Translations under genes and position numbers: made by a program
DNA from: JAAYZB01 sp035379945
Lineage (GTDB): Bacteria; Bacillota_I; Bacilli_A; Izemoplasmatales; Hujiaoplasmataceae
Reading direction: 5' to 3'
Assembly: GCA_035379945.1 (NCBI GenBank)
Contig: DAOSWG010000001.1
Location: forward strand, 99,156-163,155
DNA: 64,000 nt
Shown here: piece after piece, positions 25,836-34,330 of the stretch
How the letters are laid out: each line of letters begins with the position of its first letter
Numbering within the stretch: the first letter of the stretch is position 1
The notes under the pieces: generated by a model
Database searches by the model: none
What the model saw: the letters and a program-made list of their open reading frames with translations, nothing else
What the model was told of the DNA's origin: nothing

Positions 25836-25854
25836 TTTGAACACCTCATATATA

Positions 25855-25863
25855 ATTATATCA
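25855..25863 (-). promoter_or_regulatory. Extended -10 promoter for pgsA
   Basis: Minus strand TGATATAAT, a perfect extended -10, about 20 bases before the pgsA start. Confidence 0.6.
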
Positions 25864-25906
25864 TATATGGCCTGGAATACGCCACGAAAAACGATTTTTT
25901 CCTAAG

Positions 25907-25930
25907 AAAAAAGCGGTCGTTAAACCGCTT
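25907..25930 (-). terminator. Terminator after the YebC-family gene
   Basis: Stem AGCGGT / ACCGCT with a 6-base loop and a T-run on the minus strand. Confidence 0.85.
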
Positions 25931-25940
25931 ATGTCCGGTA

Positions 25941-26669
25941 TTATTCCTCTTCGGGGATATTGACGTTGTGATAGATCTCCTGAACATCGTCGAGATCATT
26001 TGTCATATTAAGAAAACGTTGGAATTTACCTAGGTCTTCTGGGGTAAGAGTGATACTCTCCAAGGGAATGTAAGTGACCGTGTCTTCCAGATAATTCAGC
26101 TCTTTTTTGCTGGCATCCAAAGCGTCCTTGATCGCGTCTAAATCCGCGGGAGCGCCGGTGATCATGACAATTCCGTCTTCTTCGGCGATATCGGCGATAT
26201 CGATTCCCGCTTCCAGTATCGCTTCCAAAGCTTCTTCTTCGGATATGCCTTCCACACTGATTAGGGACGAATAGGTGTAAAGATAAGTAACGCTTCCAGA
26301 AACTCCGAGTTTACCACCGGTCTTGGTGAAGCAACTTCTAACTTCACCGAATGTCCGGTTGACATTGTCAGTCAGACACTCGACGATGACCGTCGCTCCC
26401 CCGGGACCGAAGCCCTCGTATCTGGCGGGAGTATAATCTTCTCCGGCTCCGCCTTTGGCCTTGTCGATATTCCTTTTGATGACATCTCCGGGAACCTGGT
26501 TCTGTTTCGCTCTTTCGATTGTTCTTTTCAGTACGAGGTTGCCGTCGGGATCGGTTCCGCCGGTCTTGGCGGCCATGTATATTTCTTTACCGAATTTCGA
26601 GTATAATTTGCTTTTCATCATGCTTGTTTTTTCCATTGCTGCTTTTCTTACTTCATGGGCTCTTCCCAT
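25941..26669 (-). CDS. YebC/PmpR family protein (YeeN/YeeI subgroup)
   Basis: A 242-residue cytoplasmic protein of the YebC/TACO1 family. The N-terminus (MGRAHEVRKAAMEKTSMMKS, then SKFGKEIYMAAKTGG) matches the YeeN/YeeI subgroup rather than the AGHSKW-type YebC. Further family patches are YEGFGPGG, VECLTDNVNRT and the acidic C-terminal domain. Members were annotated as transcription regulators; recent work links the family to translation of difficult (proline-rich) sequences. It follows cvfB by 18 bases and ends that operon. Confidence 0.9.
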   Translation of the reverse strand: MGRAHEVRKAAMEKTSMMKSKLYSKFGKEIYMAAKTGGTDPDGNLVLKRTIERAKQNQVPGDVIKRNIDKAKGGAGEDYTPARYEGFGPGGATVIVECLTDNVNRTFGEVRSCFTKTGGKLGVSGSVTYLYTYSSLISVEGISEEEALEAILEAGIDIADIAEEDGIVMITGAPADLDAIKDALDASKKELNYLEDTVTYIPLESITLTPEDLGKFQRFLNMTNDLDDVQEIYHNVNIPEEE

Positions 26670-26687
26670 AATTTCACCACCATTGTT

Positions 26688-27551
26688 TTATTTTTTGCTT
26701 TTGCAAGCCATCTCCGTATGATCGGGATACAATACTATCCTACCCTCGCGGTAAAGATGTCCGATCGCACGTTTGAATGCCGATTTGCTCATTCCGAAAG
26801 CCGATTCTATCTCTCCCGGAAGACTTTTATCGCTGTATCTCATATATCCGTCGTGATTTTCCAAATATGCAAGGATCGTCCTGGCATCAGGATCGATCAT
26901 CGATTCTTTTCTTTCGATCAGAGATGCGACATATTCGTTGTCGCTGTTTTTTTTCACGATTCTCGGAGCGATTTGCTCTCCGATCCGGAAATTGTCCCTG
27001 AGATTGTTTTTATGGATGAATATTTCCTGCCCTTCGCTAGCGAAAGCGACAAGGCCTTCCGGAAGGATGAACATCACCCAGGCATCTATAACCTTCTCAA
27101 GATCCAGTTCCCGATGTTCTTTAAAAAATCCGGTTATCTGTTTTCTTCCCGGAATATGGGCGAATAACTGCCCTTTTTTTTCCGTCATGACAGCGAATAC
27201 GCTATCACCGGCCTGTGGCCAAAGATCAAGGTCAAATGGCAAGTCGTCCTTGCTAAGTAACAGATCCTTGACCTGGTTGTTGTCTAGAAATACGCCATAT
27301 TCGTAATTGACGCCTTTCACCTTGAGAAATGAAGCCGTTCCCAGTTCCACAAACGGACAAAACGCCGAAGCGCATATTCTGCCATAACTGTCCGGATAGA
27401 TATAGGCATGAACGATGTCCCCGGGCTTCAATTCGCTTCCGGTTTCTTTTTTGTGGAGAAAGATTTCTTCTTTTTCGTTTGTGAGAATATAGGCTATGTC
27501 GGTTATCCGGCTGACCTTCAGATCAGCAGTTTTTCCTATTTGCAAAGTCAT
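26688..27551 (-). CDS. cvfB: CvfB/YitL-type S1 RNA-binding protein
   Basis: A 287-residue cytoplasmic protein with several S1-like OB domains (about 1-60, 65-140 and 145-210) and a C-terminal winged helix (about 220-280: DPDARTILAYLENHDGYM, then GMSKSAFKRAIGHLYREG). The architecture and the GMSK-x-FKRA-x-G-x-LY pattern are those of CvfB, an RNA-binding factor affecting virulence genes in Staphylococcus. The start ATG overlaps the stop of a small upstream ORF as ATGA, so translation may be coupled. Confidence 0.93.
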   Translation of the reverse strand: MTLQIGKTADLKVSRITDIAYILTNEKEEIFLHKKETGSELKPGDIVHAYIYPDSYGRICASAFCPFVELGTASFLKVKGVNYEYGVFLDNNQVKDLLLSKDDLPFDLDLWPQAGDSVFAVMTEKKGQLFAHIPGRKQITGFFKEHRELDLEKVIDAWVMFILPEGLVAFASEGQEIFIHKNNLRDNFRIGEQIAPRIVKKNSDNEYVASLIERKESMIDPDARTILAYLENHDGYMRYSDKSLPGEIESAFGMSKSAFKRAIGHLYREGRIVLYPDHTEMACKSKK

Positions 27552-27679
27552 ATAAGGCCCAAAGGCACCATGGCAAGCAAAAAAGCAGAACGCCCCCGGT
27601 TGATCGACAACGAACGTCTATCGTTACCGGAACCCTTCTGTTGGAAATTGCTTATGTCAAATGTCTTTTCCTTTAACAT
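27548..27679 (-). CDS. Small ORF upstream of and overlapping cvfB (43 aa)
   Basis: A 43-codon ORF, MLKEKTFDISNFQQKGSGND continuing to RSAFLLAMVPLGLI. It has GGAG 8 bases before its ATG and sits directly downstream of a good promoter. Its TGA overlaps the cvfB ATG (ATGA), and no other ribosome site for cvfB is evident within it. The C-terminal 13 residues are hydrophobic and the middle is basic. It could be a leader peptide controlling cvfB or simply a coupling ORF. I recognise no family. Codon use resembles ordinary coding sequence but the ORF is too short to judge. Confidence 0.5.
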   Translation of the reverse strand: MLKEKTFDISNFQQKGSGNDRRSLSINRGRSAFLLAMVPLGLI

Positions 27680-27713
27680 GGTATTATCTCCGAACTGCTT
27701 TTCTTTCGTTAAC

Positions 27714-27742
27714 ATTATACCAAATCAGAATGTTAATGTCCA
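27714..27742 (-). promoter_or_regulatory. Promoter for the small ORF-cvfB-yebC operon
   Basis: -35 TGGACA (27742-27737), 17-base spacer, -10 TATAAT (27719-27714), 35 bases before the small ORF start. Confidence 0.75.
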
Positions 27743-27756
27743 CCTGATTATATCAT

Positions 27757-27783
27757 TAAAAGAACAGGGCCAAATCCCTGTTC
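27757..27783 (-). terminator. Terminator after the M20 peptidase gene
   Basis: Stem GAACAGGG / CCCTGTTC with a 6-base loop and TTTT on the minus strand. It ends the long addB operon just before the cvfB promoter. Confidence 0.8.
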
Positions 27784-27795
27784 CTCTTCATGTTA

Positions 27796-29250
27796 TTATT
27801 TGTCCACGGAATAATCTCTGATCAGGCTTTTATAGAAGTTCACCGCCCGATACAGGCTTTCAATTTCCAGCGTTTCATCTTTTCCGTGCATCTTTCCCAA
27901 ATCCTCGTCACTGATGATGACGGGGGAAAATCTCAGATTGTCATCGGTAATCAAAGCATAGTGGCGACAGTCCGTCGCACCGGTGATGATATAGGGAGAT
28001 ACCAGAGCTTCTGGGAAATTCTTTCTGATTTGTCTTTCTATCGACTGGTATGCCTTGCTCCTGGTATCGACTATCTTGGAAGCGTCCTCGCTTTCCAGTA
28101 TGATCGTCTCGATATCGTATTTTGCCGCAATCTTCGACAATACCCTATAGGTATCATCGACATTCTGGATCGGATGGATTCTTATGTTGGCGATCACATT
28201 GGCTTCCGAAGGAATCACATTATAAGCATCGCTTCCGGATGACATCGTGAAAGCGATAGTAGTCGACAGAAGCGCCCGACCAAAAGGACTGATTTTAGGA
28301 AGCAGCCCGGTCATCAATCCTTTGAAAAGCCACAAATTGCCGAACAAGAACCGGTAAGGAAATGACATTCCCGGAGCGGCATTAGCGAAAATCGCCCTGA
28401 CTGAGGGAATCATCTTCGTTTTTAGAGGAAAATGTCTTTCGACATCGTTCACAAACATAGCCAATCTGGCAATCGGAGTGTTCCGGGGCGGAGTGGAAGA
28501 ATGTCCGCCTTCCGATTTTGCTTTAAACATCATGTTCACATATCCTTTTTCGACAACTCCGACAAAAGCCATGGGAATTTTTATGGAAGGAAGCGAGTCT
28601 CTGACAACCGCACCGCCTTCATCCAGAACGAAAGCCGGCTTCACACCAATCTGTTTCAGATATTCGGCTGTGTCTTTCGCACCGTGTCCGGATACTTCCT
28701 CGTCGCTTGCGAAAGCCAGATAGACATCCCCTTCAGGAACGAAACCTTCTTTGATTAGTTCGTTTATTGCCTGCATTATCGCAAAAACGGTCACTTTTGT
28801 ATCGAAAGATCCCCTGCCGTAGATTTTTCCATTTTCGATCGTTCCCTCGAAAGGAGGATAACTCCAGACATTTTCGTCAGCTGGCACCACATCCTGGTGC
28901 GCCATCAGAACGATCGGATCTTTTTTTCCCGTTCCTTTCCATAAGAAAAGCAGAGAATTATTGGGAAAAACCTTCTTTTTTGCCAAAGCGTGCAGTTCGG
29001 GAAACATTTTTTCCATTTCCGCTTGCATACCGATAAACTCATTTTCCGTTCCGGATATGCTTGCGATCGTTTTATATCGGAGCATCCGGCTCAAGTTTTC
29101 GGCATATTCTTGCATCTTGGGAGTAAATTCGGAAAAATCCGGTTTGGCAACCGGCTCAACTTTGATTAAGAAAGTTCTGATAATGGCTACCGCCAAAAGG
29201 ATAGTCACTATCGAACATAGTCCGATAACAAGATACCAGTACCAATCCAT
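27796..29250 (-). CDS. M20 family metallopeptidase, membrane-anchored
   Basis: A 484-residue di-zinc peptidase of the M20 (ArgE/DapE/carboxypeptidase S, PM20D1-like) family. One N-terminal membrane segment (about 6-28) suggests anchoring. Metal and catalytic motifs are MAHQDVVPA (His, Asp), GRGSFDTK (bridging Asp), SDEEVSG (catalytic Glu pair) and a C-terminal GKMHGKDE (His). An internal dimerisation domain is typical. The substrate is probably peptides or N-acyl amino acids. It follows queH by 20 bases and ends the long operon. ATG with GGAGG upstream. Confidence 0.9.
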   Translation of the reverse strand: MDWYWYLVIGLCSIVTILLAVAIIRTFLIKVEPVAKPDFSEFTPKMQEYAENLSRMLRYKTIASISGTENEFIGMQAEMEKMFPELHALAKKKVFPNNSLLFLWKGTGKKDPIVLMAHQDVVPADENVWSYPPFEGTIENGKIYGRGSFDTKVTVFAIMQAINELIKEGFVPEGDVYLAFASDEEVSGHGAKDTAEYLKQIGVKPAFVLDEGGAVVRDSLPSIKIPMAFVGVVEKGYVNMMFKAKSEGGHSSTPPRNTPIARLAMFVNDVERHFPLKTKMIPSVRAIFANAAPGMSFPYRFLFGNLWLFKGLMTGLLPKISPFGRALLSTTIAFTMSSGSDAYNVIPSEANVIANIRIHPIQNVDDTYRVLSKIAAKYDIETIILESEDASKIVDTRSKAYQSIERQIRKNFPEALVSPYIITGATDCRHYALITDDNLRFSPVIISDEDLGKMHGKDETLEIESLYRAVNFYKSLIRDYSVDK

Positions 29251-29270
29251 AAGTACGCCTCCGAATACGA

Positions 29271-29819
29271 TCAGTTATTTTTCTTCTTTTTCTCTCCGAG
29301 ATAACGCTCTTCCTCACTGAAGACGCATCCGCAGTATTTTTGCATATAAAGGGGCAGTTCCTTGGCAATCTTCCTTCCTTCGTAAAAGAAAGGACGGAAA
29401 TCTTCATAGTAGAACGGGATTCCCTCTTCTTTGCCGATCCTATCAGCGATTTCTACCAAAAGGGCATGCTTCTGATAAGGACTTATTAACAATGTTGACG
29501 AAAAAGCGTCAAATCCTCTTTTCTTTGCTTCGATGGCCGTCTTTCTGATTCTCTCTTCATAACAAAACATACAGCGGTTGTTAAGATCCTTGGCAACATG
29601 CTCGACGAACATCCTGAGTCCGTATACATCGTTTTCGACCAGATCGAGGCCGATGTCGGTGGCATAGCCTTCCAAAGCTTCTTTTCTTACTTTATATTCC
29701 ATATAGGGATGAATATTGGGGTTGTACCAATATCCGGTCACATCATGGTTTTGCTCCCTGAGTTTTTTGATCACCATCACGCTGCACGGAGCGCAACAAA
29801 TATGCAAAAAAATACGCAT
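29271..29819 (-). CDS. queH: Epoxyqueuosine reductase QueH
   Basis: A 182-residue protein of the former DUF208 family, which carries out the last step of queuosine synthesis in tRNA in organisms without QueG. Cysteine motifs are complete: HICCAPC at the N-terminus, RCMFCYEER in the middle and YCGCVFSEEER at the C-terminus, matching the Fe-S and catalytic metal sites of QueH. The STLLISPYQKH signature is present. No other que genes lie in the window, so queuine salvage or synthesis must be elsewhere. It sits 16 bases after the second Sel1-repeat gene. Confidence 0.95.
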   Translation of the reverse strand: MRIFLHICCAPCSVMVIKKLREQNHDVTGYWYNPNIHPYMEYKVRKEALEGYATDIGLDLVENDVYGLRMFVEHVAKDLNNRCMFCYEERIRKTAIEAKKRGFDAFSSTLLISPYQKHALLVEIADRIGKEEGIPFYYEDFRPFFYEGRKIAKELPLYMQKYCGCVFSEEERYLGEKKKKNN

Positions 29820-29835
29820 TACTGAATCACTTCTT

Positions 29836-31539
29836 TCATAACATTTTCAAACGGTCGAGAGCCGGCTTGTAATTAGATCTAGCCGAGAGTTCCAGGTATT
29901 GTCTTGCCCGAGCCAGATCGGTTCTTATTCCTTCTGCGCCGTTTAAGTAAAGAATTCCAAGTTCATACAGGGCAGCCGGTTCCTTGGCGTCGTTTGCGCT
30001 TTTTTCCAGCCACTTCATGGCCGGGACAATTTCCGTAGCCCGTAATAGATAATACATTTCCAGCATCGCGATTCCGGAAGCTCCTGATGCGGCAAGTTCG
30101 AACCAGTAACGGCTTCTTCTTAAGGATTTCTGAGTTCCCAAACCTTCTTTGTACATAATGGCTATCTGGGAACAAGCCATAGCCACATTGCTTTCAAGAT
30201 GTTGCGGGTATTTGACATATTCGCGAAAAAGATCTAAAGCTTTGGCATACATCTTCTGATCTTTTTTCTGTTTATTCTTTGCATTGTCGTACAGACATGT
30301 CGCATACTTGAAAGCCGAAGCGCTTACTCCGGCATCCAAAGCTTTCTGATAATGCTTGATGGCTTTTGAAATGTTTATGGGCGTTCCGACTCCCTTTTCG
30401 TAATAGATACCTAGCCAGTAGTGAGCCTTGGGAGTTCCCTTTTTCAAAGCATTTTCCATGTACTTGAAGGCAAGTTCCTCGCTGGAATTTGTTATATCTT
30501 TCCGGTAATGAAGCAATGACAGATTCACGAGAGCTTCCGGATCGTTCTGTTTGGCGGCCTCGTAATACCATCTTTTGGCTTCTTCCATGTCAATATCCGA
30601 GCCGCTTTGCAGTCTGCAGGCGTCTCCCAGGGCGATCATTGCTTTCACGTTGCCAAGATTAGCCGCTTTCAAAAGCTCAGCTTTCCCTGATTCCACGTTT
30701 TTGCCCATTCCCAACCCTTTGAGCAGACATACGCCCAACCCGTAGTGACCGATGACATTGTCATAAGCTTGAAGCAGACGGAAGTATTCGGCGGCCTTTT
30801 CCGGATTTTCCGGAGTTATCATCGTACCTTCGAGATAATCCTGCGCCACTTTTTCCAGCGCCTTTTCGTCTCCGATACGGGCTTTCTTCTCTAAATAATA
30901 GAACATCATTTCTTTTCTGAAAGCTTGTGAACGTTTTTTAAAATAGGGATGTGGTTTTTCATACAAAGAATAGATTGCATCGATCGCTTCTTTATGGTTA
31001 GCCTCGACAGCTTCGTCCAGCCATTTCATGGCTTCTTCAGGATTTTTCTGTCCTTTTCCCGTTTCGAGCATCATCAAAGCCAGCCTGTACATTCCTTCTG
31101 GGTTTTTGAGATCGGCAGATTTCTGGTAATATTCCCTGGCCTTGCGAATATCCTTTTCACATCCGATGCCTTTAAGATAATAGCCAGCCAGTTGGTTGTA
31201 TGCGTCGGTGTCCTGCAGTTTGGCGCCTTCCATGGTGTAACGGAAAGCTTTCTTCTTGCTTTTGAGCATTCCTTTGCCCTTCAAAGCCATATCGGCAAGC
31301 ACCAGATGCGCCTTGGAATATCCGGAAGCAAGTGATTTTTGAAGATAAGAAAGCGCCTGCTTGTATTCCTGTTTTTCAATGAAATAACGGCCGACATTGT
31401 AAAGACCGACCGGATTTCCCTCGTCGGCTGTCTGTTTGTAGTATGTGTATGCCAGTTCGATGTTCTGCGGAACACCTTTTCCGTAAAAGTATTTGTCTCC
31501 GAGATCGTTAGTCTCTTTCGGACTCAGGTTGGTTGTCAT
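29836..31539 (-). CDS. Sel1-repeat (SLR) protein, about 15 repeats
   Basis: A 567-residue cytoplasmic protein built almost entirely of Sel1-like repeats of about 36 residues (A-x-x-x-LG-x-x-Y-x-x-G-x-G pattern; examples LGDKYFYGKGV, LAGYYLKGIGC, LGIYYEKGVGT and LGILYLNGAEG). I count about 15, some degenerate. Such proteins act as scaffolds or adaptors. No catalytic domain, signal peptide or membrane segment is seen. It follows the shorter SLR gene by one base (TGA-T-ATG) with GGGGG as ribosome site, so they are surely cotranscribed and probably paralogues. The partner is unknown. Confidence 0.9.
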   Translation of the reverse strand: MTTNLSPKETNDLGDKYFYGKGVPQNIELAYTYYKQTADEGNPVGLYNVGRYFIEKQEYKQALSYLQKSLASGYSKAHLVLADMALKGKGMLKSKKKAFRYTMEGAKLQDTDAYNQLAGYYLKGIGCEKDIRKAREYYQKSADLKNPEGMYRLALMMLETGKGQKNPEEAMKWLDEAVEANHKEAIDAIYSLYEKPHPYFKKRSQAFRKEMMFYYLEKKARIGDEKALEKVAQDYLEGTMITPENPEKAAEYFRLLQAYDNVIGHYGLGVCLLKGLGMGKNVESGKAELLKAANLGNVKAMIALGDACRLQSGSDIDMEEAKRWYYEAAKQNDPEALVNLSLLHYRKDITNSSEELAFKYMENALKKGTPKAHYWLGIYYEKGVGTPINISKAIKHYQKALDAGVSASAFKYATCLYDNAKNKQKKDQKMYAKALDLFREYVKYPQHLESNVAMACSQIAIMYKEGLGTQKSLRRSRYWFELAASGASGIAMLEMYYLLRATEIVPAMKWLEKSANDAKEPAALYELGILYLNGAEGIRTDLARARQYLELSARSNYKPALDRLKML

Positions 31540-31540
31540 A

Positions 31541-32488
31541 TCAATACCCCCTGAGGCCGAAAAGTTCAGATTTGGCCTCTTCTGATCCGAGTTTCGCCGC
31601 TTTTTCGTACCATTCTCCGGCTTTGATATAGGAAGACGGGACCCCGTCTCCGTTTTCGTTACGGTGTCCTAACATGATCATCGCCGTGACATCACCGGCA
31701 TCGGCGGCTTTCAGAAGATAACCATACGATTTCTTGGACGATTTCTCCACGCCTTTGCCTTTCTCATAAGCTTCGGCCAAATATCTGTATCCTTCCGTAA
31801 TTCCTTCACGGGCGGTTATTTCGAAATATATGATGGATTTTTCCGGATTATCCGACATGTAATATTCTTTTGCGGCAGTATACAAGGTTTTTGTTTCTCT
31901 GATATCGGATACGCTTTTCGTACCGATGAGCCGGAATTGGTTCATGGCGTCGATCGAACCTTTCGAGAGAGCTTTGTTGAACCAGGAATACGCCGATTCC
32001 AGGCTTTTCCGAACTCCGTCGCCATCAAAATAGGCGAGTCCGATCTTATACATGGCAAAAGGATTGTCTTTTTTGGCAAGTTCGACATATATTTCCAGTG
32101 CTCTCGCTTTGCTTTTCTGGACAATTTTGCCTTCTTCAAAGAATCTTGCTTCGGCAAGCAAGGCGTCCGCGACATCCTTATGGGCGGCGGTCACATAATA
32201 ATCATATGCCTTCTGAAGGTTTTTCATGACTCCCAAACCCTCTTCATAACAATAACCCATCATATATATGGCTTCTGGGTACAGTTCAACGGCTGCCTTT
32301 TCAAAACATTCGTAGGCGCGTTCGTAATTCTGTTTTTCTCCGTAACCGTAAAAATACATTAATCCCAAATGATGCCAGGCGACCTTAGAGCCCATTTTGG
32401 ACAATTTGCGATAAAGCGACAAGGCTTCCGAGTATTGTTTGGCGTCATATTTCGCCAAAGCCCTTGCCTCAAGTTCCGAATTTTCCAA
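31541..32488 (-). CDS. Sel1-repeat (SLR) protein, about 8 repeats
   Basis: A 315-residue protein of about eight Sel1-like repeats (LGLMYFYGYGE, MGYCYEEGLGV, IGLAYFDGDGV, LAEAYEKGKGV and LGHRNENGDGV), without signal peptide. The start is taken as TTG at 32488 because AAGGAGG ends 8 bases before it; the longer frame would begin upstream of that site. Function unknown; probably an interaction scaffold. It lies between the hexosaminidase gene and the longer SLR gene. Confidence 0.88.
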   Translation of the reverse strand: MENSELEARALAKYDAKQYSEALSLYRKLSKMGSKVAWHHLGLMYFYGYGEKQNYERAYECFEKAAVELYPEAIYMMGYCYEEGLGVMKNLQKAYDYYVTAAHKDVADALLAEARFFEEGKIVQKSKARALEIYVELAKKDNPFAMYKIGLAYFDGDGVRKSLESAYSWFNKALSKGSIDAMNQFRLIGTKSVSDIRETKTLYTAAKEYYMSDNPEKSIIYFEITAREGITEGYRYLAEAYEKGKGVEKSSKKSYGYLLKAADAGDVTAMIMLGHRNENGDGVPSSYIKAGEWYEKAAKLGSEEAKSELFGLRGY

Positions 32489-32521
32489 GTCAACCGCCTC
32501 CTTTCCCAAATAATAATTATA

Positions 32522-34327
32522 TCATACCAAAAGATTATTTCGCAAAAAAGCCGCAATGATTTCCAAATGTAGCAAACTTTTTTTCAGCCCCGGTTCACGA
32601 TTCCTTTCGAGCCAGACATTTCCGTATGTTTTCATTACCGATTCTATCAAAGCCAAAGTCTGCTTTTTGTCACTTTTGATGCCGTTGGCAATTTGATTCA
32701 TGGAAACGCCGATTTCGATCAACCGGCAGGTTTGGACGATCTCCTTTGCCACAAGACATTCTTCGTTACAAAAGACTGAGTCTTCGATTCTCTTGGCGAG
32801 AGATAATATCTTTTCCGCATTATCCGGACTGATCTTCTGTTTTGTAAGCGCGTCTTGCCAAATTGCGTATTTTAGTTCGAGCGGATGACTTTCATCCGGA
32901 TCTACAAACATCCATGAGGCGAATGTCATTGTCCCGTTCGGAATATTGAAGTCCTCCAGCATGTGGTATTTGGATAATTCAATAATTTTATCTGCAAAGC
33001 CATTTGATTTATCGTTGAAAACGTTCTGATCAAGCCATTTCTCCGTTTTCTCGATATCTTCGGCTTCTCCCCATGATGCCGTAGCGGCAAAGAGCAACGA
33101 AGGGAGCGAAAACGACAAAGATTGCGGATGAGAATAATCGCCCCAATCAGTCAGAAGAATTCCCAGTCCCATGTGGGATTTGGCGGCCATTGCTGCGTTT
33201 CTGATTGAATCGCGCATATCCTCGTATCTTCCCGAAAAACTGTTCCAAGAGGAGGTCCCCGGGGCGAGCAGAAAATCCTTTCCGGCTTTTTCCATTCTTA
33301 TGGAAGGCGTTTCAAAATCGTGTTCGCTGTCATATCCCCAGTCGCAAACGACAACATCGTTTCCGACCAGTTCGTATAGCGAGGGATCCTCATTGAAAAC
33401 ATCGCCCCAGATTATCGGACGTTTGCCCTTTTCCCTCACTCTGTTCATGACTTTTTCCATGTATGTCAAATATACTTTCCCGCGTCCTTTTTCGGCGCAT
33501 TTTTCCTTGCTTTTTCCAAGACCTAATTCAAAAGGCTCGTCTCCGTTGACATTGAAAAAGGCGGATTGGGAATTTCCACAGGCGTCATCGATCATTTTTT
33601 TGACTAGTTCGATGCTTCTAGGATCAAGCGGATTCAAGGTCGAAGCCGGAAAGGGATAGCCGTAATTGACATAACCTTCCTCGCATTCCGCCATATTGTG
33701 GAAAAAATCAAGGCCCAGCCATGCCGTCATATGGCCGAAAGTGTTGATATTTCTGACAAAATCGATTCCCCTTGCCAGACAGTAAGATTCCAGTTCATCC
33801 ATTTCTTTTGGCGTGAGCGGATCCTCGTAAGGAAGATTTGGAAATGATTTCAAGTAAACGGGGAATCCCTCGACATACAATTCGAAATGGTTCATTTTCG
33901 ATATGAAAAGCATGTCAATGACTTCTTTAAGCGTCTTCATGGTCGGGATTTTATCCCGGCTGATGTCCAAAAGAAAACCGCGAATTCCGAGATCCGGCCA
34001 ATCGTCGATTCGCTGACATCTGACTTTGCCTTCTCTTTGCAACTGGATGTAGGTGGAAAGCCCTCTCAGGGCTCCCGAGTATTTCGTATAACGGATTTGG
34101 CTTTTCTTTTTGCCGATCGTGAGAATGTATTCCTCGTCTTTTAGTCCTGGCTCATAAGCAAATTCAAGATCCGCTTCCTTACTTGCATTTTCAATATTCA
34201 AGTATTTGCTGGCGACTTTTCCGATGCTTTCCGTCAAGATGTCGCAAGCGATCACGGTTGTTTGCGGAAATACATATTCTCCTTCGATAATTTCAATGCT
34301 TTTTGGTCTTGGTAATATCATTTCCAT
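32522..34327 (-). CDS. GH20 beta-N-acetylhexosaminidase
   Basis: A 601-residue glycoside hydrolase. The N-terminal GH20b-like domain (to about 110) is followed by a TIM barrel beginning GIRGFLLDISRDKIPTM. The catalytic Asp-Glu pair is in FNVNGDEPFELG, with DWGYDSEH and LTDWGDYSHP downstream. No signal peptide is present, so it probably acts on imported amino sugar oligosaccharides or recycled cell-wall pieces. The ATG follows the addA stop by 3 bases with AAAGG as ribosome site. It is part of the addB-addA operon; why it sits there is unclear. Confidence 0.88.
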   Translation of the reverse strand: MEMILPRPKSIEIIEGEYVFPQTTVIACDILTESIGKVASKYLNIENASKEADLEFAYEPGLKDEEYILTIGKKKSQIRYTKYSGALRGLSTYIQLQREGKVRCQRIDDWPDLGIRGFLLDISRDKIPTMKTLKEVIDMLFISKMNHFELYVEGFPVYLKSFPNLPYEDPLTPKEMDELESYCLARGIDFVRNINTFGHMTAWLGLDFFHNMAECEEGYVNYGYPFPASTLNPLDPRSIELVKKMIDDACGNSQSAFFNVNGDEPFELGLGKSKEKCAEKGRGKVYLTYMEKVMNRVREKGKRPIIWGDVFNEDPSLYELVGNDVVVCDWGYDSEHDFETPSIRMEKAGKDFLLAPGTSSWNSFSGRYEDMRDSIRNAAMAAKSHMGLGILLTDWGDYSHPQSLSFSLPSLLFAATASWGEAEDIEKTEKWLDQNVFNDKSNGFADKIIELSKYHMLEDFNIPNGTMTFASWMFVDPDESHPLELKYAIWQDALTKQKISPDNAEKILSLAKRIEDSVFCNEECLVAKEIVQTCRLIEIGVSMNQIANGIKSDKKQTLALIESVMKTYGNVWLERNREPGLKKSLLHLEIIAAFLRNNLLV

Positions 34328-34330
34328 TTT

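Noticed and set aside
29836..32488. Repeat array such as CRISPR or tandem DNA repeat
   Set aside because: The periodicity is at protein level (Sel1 repeats); the DNA repeats are too diverged and lie in frame within two genes.
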